Source of the DNA: an uncultured Asticcacaulis sp.
GTDB lineage: Bacteria; Pseudomonadota; Alphaproteobacteria; Caulobacterales; Caulobacteraceae
DNA: 20,162 nucleotides
Assembly: GCA_946480525.1 (NCBI GenBank)
Contig: CAMLLA010000019.1
Coordinates: 1 to 20,162 of the forward strand
Direction: 5' to 3'
Shown: piece by piece, positions 6,156-15,796 of the stretch
Numbering within the stretch: position 1 is the stretch's first letter
Layout: each line of letters begins with the position of its first letter
Notes under the pieces: model-generated
The model's database searches: none
What the model saw: the letters and a program-made list of their open reading frames with translations, nothing else
Told to the model about the DNA's origin: nothing
Made by a program: the position numbers and the translations under genes

Positions 6156-9100
6156 AACGCGATCCCTTCGGCGTAGACGATGCGTTCGAAGCTGGTTAGC
6201 GGGCTGTGTCCGTTCTTGTCCGCGGGCAGGGTCTGCGAGAAGGTTTCCGTTTCCGTGATCAGCAGGCGGCGCTGTCCGCCCGCCGGTGTTTCCGGGGCAT
6301 AGAAGGTTTCTTCGTAGATCAGCTCCGGAAGCACGCTCCGCCGTATCTGATCTGCCACGATCCTTTCGCCCTGAACCCTGCGGATCGGGCGTTTGGTTTC
6401 GCCGATATCCGCATCCGCCAGTTCACGGGCGCGCGCCGCGGCCTGGGCCGGCGAGGTGTCTTCTACCGGTGCCTTCTTGTCTTCAAAGGGCTTGGGGATC
6501 TTGTCGTTCGGGTTGTTGAACGGCTCTCCCCAGGCGTCGCGCCAGCCAAGGATGGGGTCGAGACCGTCGTCCAGCACCTGGGTCTGAACGCGCACGACAC
6601 CGCGCCGCGCGCGGGCGGGCAGAGTGGAATTATGCGGCTGGTCGCCATACACAAAGACGCGATACTGCCGGGTCAGCTCGTTGATCGGCACGATGACGGC
6701 GATGCGGTCCGGGCTTATCTGCATGAAGTCGCAGGTCACCGCCGGCGACAGGTGCGCGCCTGAAACCGAGTTGGGCTGATAGCGTGCGACGGCCAGGCGG
6801 ATGAAGGGGAAATAGCTGCCGCGCGGGATATTGACCGCGATATCGGCGTACCACAGCTGACGGTCCTTGTCGTAGCCGACCTCGTGCGGCGCGACGGCGA
6901 AGGTGCCCTCCTGTCCTGGAACAGCCAGGTCGCGGGTCTGGAAGGCGTTGGGCAATTGCCCCTCCTCCGACGGCAATCCGGCGCCCGGCGCTGTAACCGG
7001 CCCTTTGGTCAGGGCGAGACGGAAGGTCGAGCGGCGCGGGCTGTTGGTGGCGATCTGCGTGCTGACGCGCAAGGGGTCGCGGCCCCACTGGGTGACGAAC
7101 GGCTGGTTGCCCGCCGCGTCGCCTGCGGGCGCCGTATCGTTGGGCTCGTTCGGCAGGATGACGGCCAGCATTTCGTTGAAGCCGGTCACCAGCCACGGCC
7201 GGTCGAGATAGACGCGCAGACCCGCCGTACGCCGCGACGCCGGAAGCTTGCCGCCTTTTTGCAGCCAGCCGAAGGTCGGGATGACATACAGCACAGATGG
7301 GGCCGGCGGCGGGGCGCTGCTCGGGATCCACTGGACTGCCTTGCCGGAGGTGACCTTCATGGCTGTGTCGCTGTCGCGCAGCGGCTTTTCGAAGAATTCC
7401 TTGAAGCGGGAAATGGCGTCCATGCGATATTCGACTCGCCGCGCCCGCGTGTCCTGGAAGATATGCGGAACCTGGCGGGCCAGGTAATGGTCGGTCGGGA
7501 AACCGTCGAGACGGGCGATCGGCAGCTGTGCCGCGATGTCGCGATGCGCCCGTGCGACCGGGCCGGACTTGGCGCCCAGGTTGACGGCGTTGTCGTCGGG
7601 CTCGTTCCAGTCGGCCAGGATATCGAGCCGTCCCGTCGAACGGCCGCTCAACGGCGTGTAGATGTTGAGGCGGGCCGGGACCTCGCCGAGATCGCGGTGC
7701 GCCGTGAACGTATCGAAGCCAGGTACGATCAGCGGCTTTTGCGTCGCGTGCACCAGCTCGATCTCGCGCCACGGCGTGAACATCCAGTGACGGCCTTCGA
7801 CAATCGTCTTGCGCATATTGAACGACAGTTTGGCGAGTTTATTATCCCCGAACATCAGCGCCCAAAGCGCCATTTGATCGACCGCGCCATCCGGAATAAG
7901 CGAGCTCAGTCGCACGCGCTGGCGGCAGCCCTTTGGCATCGGCACTTCCAGGGTGCGCGTGCCTGGATTGTAGGTGAAGGTGGTGAAGGTCTCCGAGCCA
8001 ACGATCATGACCGGATGGCTGCGCGGCCATTGCGGCGAGACGGTCCCGGAAAACGCGTCGTAAAGCGTAATGGTCTCGTCTTGCCATTGGGTGTCGCCCA
8101 GCGCCTTGAAGCGCGCCTTGATGCCGATCGCCCACGGATCGGGCAAGTAGGGAAGGGCGAACTGTGGGCGGCTGACGCTGTAACGTGACGCCTTGGTCGT
8201 TTCCGGCACGGGCTCGATCAGCGGCTTGATGTAATCTGCTGGTGGAACCTCGGTTACGGGGAAAGGGGCGTCCTGGCGGCACAATGTCTCATAGAGATCG
8301 GGCCGTAGCTTGCCGTTGGCGTCGTCGACGGCGCCATGGGTTTCGGCGAAACGCTGCACGACGCGGGGCGGCGCCAGGTTGCGCGCGACCCGTGGCTTGG
8401 CTGCGGGCGGGTGGGTCTTGGCCGTCTCGTCGTAATAGCTGCGCAGGGCCATGCGCTCCATCGATTCACCTTGCAGCGGATGGTCGGTCAGCTTGTAATT
8501 GCAGCTGTGGGCCGTCGGCGCCATGTCGCCGACCAGGGTGATGACCGGGCTTTCAATGGGCTCATAACGGCGATACATCACCGGCGGAGTCAGGGTCTTG
8601 TCGCTGCTGGGGTCACGATGGCTGACAGAGGTGCCCGTCAGGTCGACGGCGCGCAGCCGGGCCTGGTAAACGTGACCGAACCGCAGGGCGGGCAGAGTGC
8701 CGCGCGGTGGCGGTGGCGGCACCGGCGGCATCGTGCGGATATGTTCAAGCGCAACGGTATAGGTCGCCTTGATCGGCAGGCCGTCCGGCACTTCACCGTC
8801 GTTCTCACCGACCATCATGGCATGCGCCTTCTTGATGTCGGGCTCCTTCGACGGATCGCTCGCGGGTGTCGTCAGCACCTTGAACGGTTCCGGCGCGCTC
8901 AGCGACCAACCTCGCCAGACGAAGACGCCTTCGTGCAGCTTATAGACGTCGGGCACGCTGCCATCCGGGCTTAAGCCCAGCGCCGTACCGATCATGCCTT
9001 CTTCTTCGGGAGAGGTGCCCGTCACCTGCGCGCCGGTCGTGTCCCAGCCGAGATTGACAGCCACCGTCTTGTCGAGCGGGTTCAGGAAGCGATAGTGGAT

Positions 9101-10492
9101 ATTGCGCCGGTGCAGCGAACGCCAGGCGGGTTTTGCCAGCGACATGTCGATGATGTCGACACGGTAGCCGCGCAACAGGTCCATGGCCTTCAGCGGCGGG
9201 ACGGCGCCGGCTTCCAGGCCGGCGTCCAGCGCGGCGGCGCGTTTGGCGCCGTTTTCAACATCGACGTGACGCAGGCTCTTCGCCAGCATCAGCCCGCCAG
9301 TGCGCAGGCTGGGGGCGCCGGCTTGGGGAATGGTGTCCTCGGCGGGTTCGGCCGGTTCGACGCTCGACTGATTGAGGGATGACGCGATCCCCGCCTGGAC
9401 CGGCAGTGTGCCGTTGTCGCTGAACGCCGACACGCGCATGGTGTCGAGCGATCCGGCAAGGCCGATCGCCTTGTGCGCCGCGCCGTCGACATCCATCTGG
9501 ATCAGGTCCAGCCCGCGGTCTTCGATGACGGCGAAGCCGTTATCCAGGGTCGCCGTATCATCTTCGGCTTCGAACCGCTTCGGCGCGATGACGCAGATCG
9601 TGCCCGGGCAGACATCTACCGCGGGATTGACCGTCGCGCCCTTGCGCTTGACATGGATGGCAAAGGTTTTGGTGCCGCTAAACGCCGGATCGAATGGCAC
9701 TTCCAGTTCGATCACCAGGCCACAATAGCGCGACAATTCATTGTAGCCGGACAATGCCGCCGCGATCTTGTGGAAGTCGGTGCGGGCAACCAGCGTCGCG
9801 TCGTTCGGCAATGCGGGCCGTTCGAAGCCCGGGAATGAGACGTCTTCGTGTCCGTTTTCCGGCGTGCCCTTGTGCGTGAAGGTTTTCTCCTTCAGCAGAG
9901 GCTTGTGATAGTGCGAGAACAGGTCGAGCAACGCGTGCGGCGCCTTGGCGATCTCTTCGGCCGTCTGTTTCCTCAGGGTGTTGAACAGCCGCTGACGCGG
10001 CGGCCGGCCCTTGTAGTTCAACTGGCGTCTTTCGGTCGGCGACAGATAGCCTGGCCAGCCGGCGGCGATCAGGTCCGGCGCGCGCGGCAACTCCTCCCCG
10101 CCACTGAGCGCCAGCTTCAGATACGTATGCTCGATAAGGTCGTTCAGCGTCTTGACCGGATAGCTGAAGATCAGCTTGCCTTCCAGGTTTTTGAAAATGT
10201 AGTCCTTGACCGGCGTCTTGGGTGGGAAGAGCGCCTTGTAGACCTCAGGAATGACGCGCGATTTGCGGACCCCGACGATGGGATTACCGACCTTTTTGCC
10301 CGCCGCCATCTCATGGATGCCGATTTCACAGCCTTCGATCGTTTCGGCCCAGTTTGTCCACGCCGGCCACTGTGCGATCGTCGCGCCCGGGCCGTTGGCG
10401 ACCAGCCGCGGCGAGACGAAGATGCCGACCTTCAACAACCCGTTTTTCAATCTGCCCTGAGGGCAGAGCGTCCAGATGACTTTTTCGCTCAT
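6152..10492 (-). CDS. Very large conserved protein of unknown function, no signal peptide
   Basis: This is a 1446-aa protein. I chose ATG 10492 because GGGGGA lies 7 nt upstream. A TTG 5 codons earlier would overlap that ribosome site. No signal peptide, membrane segment or catalytic motif is evident. Visible parts are an opening with VGIFVSPRLVANGPG, a low-complexity linker near 365-400, LLRGYRVDIID...WRSLHRR near 437-460, a six-residue proline run near 588-598 leading into a fibronectin-III-like end strand (YQARLRAVDLTG), and FIRLAVARYQPNS...GAHLS near 1227-1258. I recall very similar phrases in large hypothetical proteins of actinobacteria and other phyla, unverified. It follows the exported 1233-aa partner by 20 nt, so the two are almost surely one operon. 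Function is unknown. A structural, adhesive or enzyme-free scaffold role is only a guess. Confidence 0.9.
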   Translation of the reverse strand: MSEKVIWTLCPQGRLKNGLLKVGIFVSPRLVANGPGATIAQWPAWTNWAETIEGCEIGIHEMAAGKKVGNPIVGVRKSRVIPEVYKALFPPKTPVKDYIFKNLEGKLIFSYPVKTLNDLIEHTYLKLALSGGEELPRAPDLIAAGWPGYLSPTERRQLNYKGRPPRQRLFNTLRKQTAEEIAKAPHALLDLFSHYHKPLLKEKTFTHKGTPENGHEDVSFPGFERPALPNDATLVARTDFHKIAAALSGYNELSRYCGLVIELEVPFDPAFSGTKTFAIHVKRKGATVNPAVDVCPGTICVIAPKRFEAEDDTATLDNGFAVIEDRGLDLIQMDVDGAAHKAIGLAGSLDTMRVSAFSDNGTLPVQAGIASSLNQSSVEPAEPAEDTIPQAGAPSLRTGGLMLAKSLRHVDVENGAKRAAALDAGLEAGAVPPLKAMDLLRGYRVDIIDMSLAKPAWRSLHRRNIHYRFLNPLDKTVAVNLGWDTTGAQVTGTSPEEEGMIGTALGLSPDGSVPDVYKLHEGVFVWRGWSLSAPEPFKVLTTPASDPSKEPDIKKAHAMMVGENDGEVPDGLPIKATYTVALEHIRTMPPVPPPPPRGTLPALRFGHVYQARLRAVDLTGTSVSHRDPSSDKTLTPPVMYRRYEPIESPVITLVGDMAPTAHSCNYKLTDHPLQGESMERMALRSYYDETAKTHPPAAKPRVARNLAPPRVVQRFAETHGAVDDANGKLRPDLYETLCRQDAPFPVTEVPPADYIKPLIEPVPETTKASRYSVSRPQFALPYLPDPWAIGIKARFKALGDTQWQDETITLYDAFSGTVSPQWPRSHPVMIVGSETFTTFTYNPGTRTLEVPMPKGCRQRVRLSSLIPDGAVDQMALWALMFGDNKLAKLSFNMRKTIVEGRHWMFTPWREIELVHATQKPLIVPGFDTFTAHRDLGEVPARLNIYTPLSGRSTGRLDILADWNEPDDNAVNLGAKSGPVARAHRDIAAQLPIARLDGFPTDHYLARQVPHIFQDTRARRVEYRMDAISRFKEFFEKPLRDSDTAMKVTSGKAVQWIPSSAPPPAPSVLYVIPTFGWLQKGGKLPASRRTAGLRVYLDRPWLVTGFNEMLAVILPNEPNDTAPAGDAAGNQPFVTQWGRDPLRVSTQIATNSPRRSTFRLALTKGPVTAPGAGLPSEEGQLPNAFQTRDLAVPGQEGTFAVAPHEVGYDKDRQLWYADIAVNIPRGSYFPFIRLAVARYQPNSVSGAHLSPAVTCDFMQISPDRIAVIVPINELTRQYRVFVYGDQPHNSTLPARARRGVVRVQTQVLDDGLDPILGWRDAWGEPFNNPNDKIPKPFEDKKAPVEDTSPAQAAARARELADADIGETKRPIRRVQGERIVADQIRRSVLPELIYEETFYAPETPAGGQRRLLITETETFSQTLPADKNGHSPLTSFERIVYAEGIAF

Positions 10493-10499
10493 CGATATG

Positions 10500-10505
10500 T
10501 CCCCC
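10500..10505 (-). promoter_or_regulatory. Ribosome binding site fixing the ATG 10492 start
   Basis: On the minus strand GGGGGA is followed by 7 nt and then ATG. This favours the 1446-aa product over the TTG start at 10507. Confidence 0.7.
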
Positions 10506-10512
10506 AAAAACC

Positions 10513-13500
10513 TTACGCAAAGGCCGCGCAGTAATCGTTCCAGATCTTCCCTTCGCCCGTCACCAGGTCGGGCGGGGCGAATTCGACGAACAGCGGGTCG
10601 GCGTCCGAACCGGCGAATTCGCGCTCAACGGTGACGTCCTGTGAGCAACTGAAGAACAGGATGTCGATTTCGACCGTCAGCGTAGCGGTGCCGTAGAGCC
10701 GCGCCTTGCCGCCTGTCTTTTCGTAGGTCAGGCCAAGATGGAAGACGAGGCTGACGGTAATGAGCCCCAGCACGCTCAGGTGCCCGCCCATCTCGACATA
10801 GCCTTCGAACTCGATCAGCTCCTTGGGCACCTTCTGCCAGTGGAAGTAGAAGCCGCCCTTGACGTAGACGCCGCCCGACGCGACACCCAGGTCAATCGAG
10901 ATCTGCGCGCCGAATTCGAGGCACGCCTCCAGCTCACGCACGCCTCCGGTGTCGAGCGCGATGGCGAAGAAACCGCCGCCGCCGAACATCGAAACGGTCA
11001 GGTTGAACGGATTGTGGCGTTCGGCGAAGTTGAAGCGCGCCGACGGCCCGCCGCCGGTGAACGGCAGGTCGAAGCCCGCGCCAAGACTGACATTCTGCAG
11101 GGTCAGGGCGCCGACGCCGATATCGGGCAGGCCCATGCTGTAGGCGGCGGAAATGCCGGCGGGTGAAACATCGATGGCCGGCGGATCGGCAAAGCCGTCC
11201 ATCGGTATGACATCCTTCATGGAATTGAGGAATTCCAGCGGGCCGCCGAACAGGACGCCGTTCTGCAGGTTCAGCACGGGGTTGATGTCGGTCTTGCTGC
11301 CCGGCTGGACGGTCAGGTCCAGCTTGTCGAAGGTCAGGATGATAAAGCCGAACAGGTTGATCTTGAACCAGTTCAGCTTCGCTTCGACTTTTGTGACAGG
11401 GGGCTTACCCGTTTTGTCGACGGTAACGGTCGTGCGGATGCTGAGCTGCGGATCGGACGACGAGGGCGGCAGCGGAATGAAGACGCCGGCGCTCTCGGTA
11501 ATGACTTTTTTCTCCAGCATATAGCTGGTGACGACGCCGGCTTCGGTATTGACCGTCGTGAGTTTCGGTACGTTCTTGCCGTCGAAGCCTTCGAAGGCCC
11601 CGGCGGATTTGAGAATGTCGCCAAGCGGCACGACGCCCAACAGTTTTGCACCGCCTAGCGCCTTGCCAAGATCGAAATCGGCGTCGAGATAGGCGTCCAC
11701 GTCGCTGAGAACGCCCAGCTTGCGCGACAGGCCTTCCGGGAAAAGGCCGGGGTCGACGATGCCGCCGAACTTGTCCGTCACGCCCGACGCATTTATGGGG
11801 GCGTCGAACCCCAGGACGACCTGGGCGGCGTTGTCGGCGCCGAAGCCCGCGGTAAGGAAGCGTTTGTGATAAACGACCTTGGGGGCGATCTTTTTCCCCA
11901 CCATGGTCTGGACCGAAGGCACCTCGATTTCCGCGGAGGCCAGGCGCGGATAAAAGCGCGGCCCCTTGATCGACGCGGTGGCCGGCCAGCTTTCGAAACT
12001 GAGGAATTGCGCCGGATAGTCGCTTTCGCCGGGAGGCAACACATTGCCGGCGGCGTCGATGTCGCGGCTGAAGCGGATAACCGAAGCGTTGACGTTGAAG
12101 CGCCGGCGCGTTTCCGTGGTGGAATTGTAAGCCTGGCAGATGGCTTCGACATGGCTGTGCGTCGGAACAAGGGTTTCGCCGATGCCTTCGACCGAGCTTT
12201 GTTCGTTGCGCGTCGCCGCCACGAACATCAGCGGCATGTCCAGCACGGTCTTGCGCCCGGCGGTGTCGGTGGCGATGATGTGGAACAGCATGTCCTGGCC
12301 GCCGTTGCTCAGCTTTGGCCAGAAGGTTTCGAAAAAGCGGTTCTTGTTACTTTTGTAATAGGTGTCGAAACTCAGCGACGTGACCTGTTCGGGCGCTTTT
12401 AGATCGGGCGTCTGGGCGGTGGTGATCTCGATACTGCTGAACGGGAAATCGCGGGCGTCGAAGCGCTGTGCGTCGCCCGGGAAGCTGCGCGTGCGCTGGC
12501 GGACGATGATGTAATACTTCTGCATCAGTCCGGCGACGCGGCCGCCGTCGGACTGGCGGGTGAACTTGCGCTCCGAGACCTTGATCAATGAGGCGGCGTG
12601 ACCGAACGGGAAGAGATAGCCGGCATAGACGACGCGGACGAACTGGTCGCGGCCGATGGAAGAGATGTGCTTCCACTGCTCGATATTGCTGTCGACCTGG
12701 GTGGGGTTCGGCCAGCGGCCTTCGGCGTCGAACGAAGCCCCCAGGGCGGTCATGCGAAGGTATTTCGCCATGACCGGCAACGAGACATAGCCGCCCTTGA
12801 GCGAAGACGTCAGGCGGACGATGCCCGTGCGATCCAGACTGTCGAGCGCCCAGGGGCCGGACTGGTCCTGGTGCTTTTGCGCAAAGCCTTCCAGATCATC
12901 GGCGTGCAGGGCGCGCATCGGTTCCGGATTGTCGCCGATGACCCAGTCATCGACGCGCGTCCCCATGCGCGTGTGCCACAGTTCGGCGAAGTCGCCGTCG
13001 TGATCGACCGGCTCGGTGGCGTGGGCAAAGCCGGCTGTGGACAGCGGGCTCATATGCAGGCGGTACGGAACTTCGATATCGGTGGCGTTTTCGCCGATCG
13101 GCCGGGGCTTGGTGTCGGCGAACACCATGGACGCGACCGAAACGCCGTCGACCATAAAGAGCGGCATGGTTGCCAGCTCCTGTGTCGCCAGGGTCGCGAC
13201 GTAAAGGCTGGCCGTTTTGGTACCCGGTGTCCGGAATGGATCGCCGTCGTCCTTGTCCGACCGTCTGGCATTGGGTGTCAGTGTCGCCTTGATTTCATAG
13301 GCGATGAGTTTGTCGATCGCCGCGTCGGACAGTTGCTTGCCCGATGCCGCCGCCTGGGTGATGGCCTCGGCGATGCGCTTGGCGATACGGCGCAGCAGCG
13401 CTTCGGTCTTCGGACCATATTGGCGCAGGGCGTCTTTTTGCTGGTTGCTGATGGCGGTCAGGCGCGTGCGGATGCGGTCGAAGGCGTGGGCGGACGGCAT

Positions 13501-14214
13501 CACGTCGGCAGACGGGGCATCAAGCGCGCGGGTATCGAGATTGAGCTTCCATGTCGCGCAGGCATTGAGCACTTCGGCGACGGTGAACGGCATCGAGGTG
13601 AAACCGGACGGCGCCTTGTAGGACAGGCGCGATGGCCCGGCGATATAGGTTTCCGCGATCTCGTTCGAGTGGATGGCGCCGGGTGCGCCGCCGTCCTTGC
13701 CGCCGGTCGCCTGACCTGAGCGGCTGATGTCCGGCATGTTGGGGTCGTTGAGGTCCGGCCAGGTGCGCTCGACGATGGCCTGTGGCTGGTGCTCGACGAT
13801 CATCAGGGCGTAGGACGCCGGATCGATCTTCTGGATACGGCGGGTCTTGGCCGAGCCCGTCACCTTCATATTGACCAGGCGGACATTCAGCACCATCAGG
13901 TCGCGCGGCCGCAGCATGGTGAAGTCGGTCGCATCCTTGATTGCCGTGGCGAAGTTGCCAAAGCCGGGTCTGGTGGTCTGTTCCGCCAGTCCCTTGCCGG
14001 AATTGAATTGTTCCTGGATGGTTTGGCCGACAGGCTTGTCGATGACGACAGGCTTCTTGCGGTCCTGCGCCACGGCGGCTGTGGCTGAGGCTCCGCCCGC
14101 GGCCAAAAGCCAATTGACCAGCAGACGACGGGTCAGCCGGATTTCTTTTCCAATGGACGTGTCGGAATGGAGCTTGCCGGATACGCGGGTGTCGTCACTG
14201 CGCCGTCTGGACAT
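10513..14214 (-). CDS. Very large Tat-like exported protein of unknown function, partner of the 1446-aa protein
   Basis: This is a 1233-aa protein with ATG at 14214 and GGGGGGA 5 nt upstream. The N-terminus carries a 26-residue polar extension, then T28-R29-R30-L-L-V, a hydrophobic stretch, and AVA|QD with probable cleavage after A49. That is a Tat-like signal, so the product should reach the periplasm or beyond, possibly folded. Later patterns are VEHQPQAIVE, AGPSRLSY...MPFT, EVPYRLHMSP near 378, ELWHTRMG near 412 and GRDQFVRVVYAGYLFPFGHAASL near 520-555. The last third is glycine-rich and beta-like (FGGGGFFAIAL near 1075) and ends with few charges. I recall these phrases in uncharacterised actinobacterial proteins, unverified. 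No enzyme motif is seen. With its downstream neighbour it forms a two-gene unit facing the RNA repair operon. Confidence 0.9.
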   Translation of the reverse strand: MSRRRSDDTRVSGKLHSDTSIGKEIRLTRRLLVNWLLAAGGASATAAVAQDRKKPVVIDKPVGQTIQEQFNSGKGLAEQTTRPGFGNFATAIKDATDFTMLRPRDLMVLNVRLVNMKVTGSAKTRRIQKIDPASYALMIVEHQPQAIVERTWPDLNDPNMPDISRSGQATGGKDGGAPGAIHSNEIAETYIAGPSRLSYKAPSGFTSMPFTVAEVLNACATWKLNLDTRALDAPSADVMPSAHAFDRIRTRLTAISNQQKDALRQYGPKTEALLRRIAKRIAEAITQAAASGKQLSDAAIDKLIAYEIKATLTPNARRSDKDDGDPFRTPGTKTASLYVATLATQELATMPLFMVDGVSVASMVFADTKPRPIGENATDIEVPYRLHMSPLSTAGFAHATEPVDHDGDFAELWHTRMGTRVDDWVIGDNPEPMRALHADDLEGFAQKHQDQSGPWALDSLDRTGIVRLTSSLKGGYVSLPVMAKYLRMTALGASFDAEGRWPNPTQVDSNIEQWKHISSIGRDQFVRVVYAGYLFPFGHAASLIKVSERKFTRQSDGGRVAGLMQKYYIIVRQRTRSFPGDAQRFDARDFPFSSIEITTAQTPDLKAPEQVTSLSFDTYYKSNKNRFFETFWPKLSNGGQDMLFHIIATDTAGRKTVLDMPLMFVAATRNEQSSVEGIGETLVPTHSHVEAICQAYNSTTETRRRFNVNASVIRFSRDIDAAGNVLPPGESDYPAQFLSFESWPATASIKGPRFYPRLASAEIEVPSVQTMVGKKIAPKVVYHKRFLTAGFGADNAAQVVLGFDAPINASGVTDKFGGIVDPGLFPEGLSRKLGVLSDVDAYLDADFDLGKALGGAKLLGVVPLGDILKSAGAFEGFDGKNVPKLTTVNTEAGVVTSYMLEKKVITESAGVFIPLPPSSSDPQLSIRTTVTVDKTGKPPVTKVEAKLNWFKINLFGFIILTFDKLDLTVQPGSKTDINPVLNLQNGVLFGGPLEFLNSMKDVIPMDGFADPPAIDVSPAGISAAYSMGLPDIGVGALTLQNVSLGAGFDLPFTGGGPSARFNFAERHNPFNLTVSMFGGGGFFAIALDTGGVRELEACLEFGAQISIDLGVASGGVYVKGGFYFHWQKVPKELIEFEGYVEMGGHLSVLGLITVSLVFHLGLTYEKTGGKARLYGTATLTVEIDILFFSCSQDVTVEREFAGSDADPLFVEFAPPDLVTGEGKIWNDYCAAFA

Positions 14215-14220
14215 TTTCGT

Positions 14221-14249
14221 CCCCCCTGCCGATTTGGAGGAACGCTAGC
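14221..14249 (-). promoter_or_regulatory. Possible -10 element and ribosome site of the large-protein operon
   Basis: GCTAGCGT (14249 to 14242) starts like the Caulobacter housekeeping -10 (GCTANAWC). It lies about 13 nt before the GGGGGG (14226-14221) ribosome site. No clear -35 is visible. Confidence 0.2.
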
Positions 14250-14298
14250 AAAGAACGCATAACATGGCTATATGAAATCCTGCCGCGTGAGGCGAATA

Positions 14299-14325
14299 TC
14301 GGCGGCCATTTCGCGTGACCGCCGA
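14299..14325 (-). terminator. Hairpin after nadV, possible terminator
   Basis: In minus-strand RNA a 9-bp GC-rich stem (TCGGCGGTC with GGCCGCCGA, one G-U pair, 9-nt loop) starts 7 nt after the nadV stop. No T run follows, so termination would be weak or Rho-assisted. Confidence 0.35.
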
Positions 14326-14332
14326 CACAGCT

Positions 14333-15730
14333 TTATGCGTCGAAAGACGCCACCCGCGCGCGGATAACGCTGAGTGGTTCGTCACGCAGCAGTTCGCCGT
14401 TGCGCCACACCGGTTCCAGCGCATTGAGGCCGCCTTCGACCGGCTGGAAGTCTGCGTCGCGGACCGCCACGGTGCGGAATACACCATTGTCATTGCCAAG
14501 CCCCAGCAGCCCACGCTTGGAACGCTTGCCGGTGTCGGTCACCGGGTCCTTGTAGACATCGCGCCAGGCGCCACCGACCTTGGCGGCGGAAGCCTTGTAG
14601 GCGAACTGCATCGTGTCGCGGTCGCACTTCTGCAGCAGCGCGCCGCCCATGCCGAAGGCGATGTTCGATGCGCTGAAACCCTCGGCCGTCAGGCGGTTGA
14701 GGATGGCCTCGATGCTCACCGGGTTGACGCCGTCGCCCTGGATGACGCGGACGGTGTTGAGCACGCGGTAACCTTTGCCATTGGTCGTCGTGCCGAACTT
14801 GTCCGCCAGCAGGTTGACCGTTCTGGACACCACCTCGACCGGATCGCCGCTGTCGGGACGGACGACCAGGGTCGCGCCGCTGTCGATGACCTGCTGGCGC
14901 AGGCGCTCGCCCCAGATGTGTTCGACGGCGTTGTACAGGTCGTAGCTGTCCGACACCACGGCGAATATGCCGCCCGGCTTGCCGAACTGGCTGACCATGT
15001 TGGCATAGGCATCGGCCTCGTTGGGACGCTCCCAGCTGGTGATGGTCGAATGCTCGGCGGCCGGGATGGAAAATCCGGCCATCGGTTCATTGTAGAAGCG
15101 CCGGGCCGCGAGAATGGCCGCCAGCGTATCGGTGCCCTGGAAGTTGGTCAGGTGCGCCAGGCCGCCCAGGCCCGCCGACTGGTGCGAAGACACGCCGCGC
15201 GCGCCGAAGTCGTGCAGTTTGAATGGCAGTTCGGCGTCGGGTGCGTCCGACGTAGCAACCAGATGCTTGCGGATCAGCCGGCGGACGCCGTTCGAAATGG
15301 TCGCCACCGTGATCGGGTACCAGACGCGCAGCAGCGCCGTTTCGACATAGCTGGTCAGCCAGAAGAAGTCCGGATCGGTATTGACGACCGTCATCATCGG
15401 CAGGCGTACCGGCGCGATCGTGCCTTCTGCTTGCGCGCGGATTTCCAGCGGCAGGTGGCCGCCGTGACGATCGATCAGCCGTTCCCAGCCGGCGCGGTGG
15501 AACGGCAGGCCATGCGGCACCAGAAGCGCCTCCGCCTCATCGATATCGGCGCGGGTGACGGGGGTATTGAACTCGGCCTTCAGGATCGCCTGAAGCCCGA
15601 AGAACAGCGCACGGTCATAGGCGCCGCCGCGCGCTTCGACATAGGAAAAGACGTTGGTCGTACCGGCTGGATACTGGCGGAAGTGGCTGGCCTTGTAGCT
15701 GTCGGTATTGAGGATCGGATTGATGGTCAT
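14333..15730 (-). CDS. nadV: Nicotinamide phosphoribosyltransferase NadV
   Basis: This 465-aa enzyme makes NMN from nicotinamide and PRPP in the cytoplasm. It aligns end to end, by eye, with human NAMPT: NPILNTDSYKASH at the N-terminus, KLHD174FGARGVSS (the aspartate that favours nicotinamide over nicotinate), SIPAAEH227STITSW with the catalytic histidine, VVR291PDSGDP for phosphate binding, then VIQGDGV and DPVTDTGKRSKRG. The start at 15730 is chosen because AAGGAG lies 8 nt upstream and the family begins with this MTINPILNTDSYK. An in-frame ATG 18 codons earlier (15784) lacks support. It lies 66 nt downstream of nadM on the same strand and supplies that enzyme's substrate. All catalytic residues are present. 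Confidence 0.96.
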   Translation of the reverse strand: MTINPILNTDSYKASHFRQYPAGTTNVFSYVEARGGAYDRALFFGLQAILKAEFNTPVTRADIDEAEALLVPHGLPFHRAGWERLIDRHGGHLPLEIRAQAEGTIAPVRLPMMTVVNTDPDFFWLTSYVETALLRVWYPITVATISNGVRRLIRKHLVATSDAPDAELPFKLHDFGARGVSSHQSAGLGGLAHLTNFQGTDTLAAILAARRFYNEPMAGFSIPAAEHSTITSWERPNEADAYANMVSQFGKPGGIFAVVSDSYDLYNAVEHIWGERLRQQVIDSGATLVVRPDSGDPVEVVSRTVNLLADKFGTTTNGKGYRVLNTVRVIQGDGVNPVSIEAILNRLTAEGFSASNIAFGMGGALLQKCDRDTMQFAYKASAAKVGGAWRDVYKDPVTDTGKRSKRGLLGLGNDNGVFRTVAVRDADFQPVEGGLNALEPVWRNGELLRDEPLSVIRARVASFDA

Positions 15731-15738
15731 GACAGAAG

Positions 15739-15744
15739 CTCCTT
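15739..15744 (-). promoter_or_regulatory. Ribosome binding site fixing the nadV start
   Basis: AAGGAG on the minus strand lies 8 nt before ATG 15730. It rules against the longer reading from 15784. Confidence 0.8.
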
Positions 15745-15796
15745 CGTGTCGGTTCGTCCGTTCGGGGTCTATCCCCTTGGACATCGGGTGTTGATC

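Noticed and set aside
8701..8730. Short GGCGGT-type simple repeat
   Set aside because: It encodes the proline run of the 1446-aa protein and is coding low complexity, not a separate element.
15764..15776. GGGG-N5-CCCC hairpin between nadM and nadV
   Set aside because: A 4-bp stem without a T tract is too weak to call a terminator or processing site.
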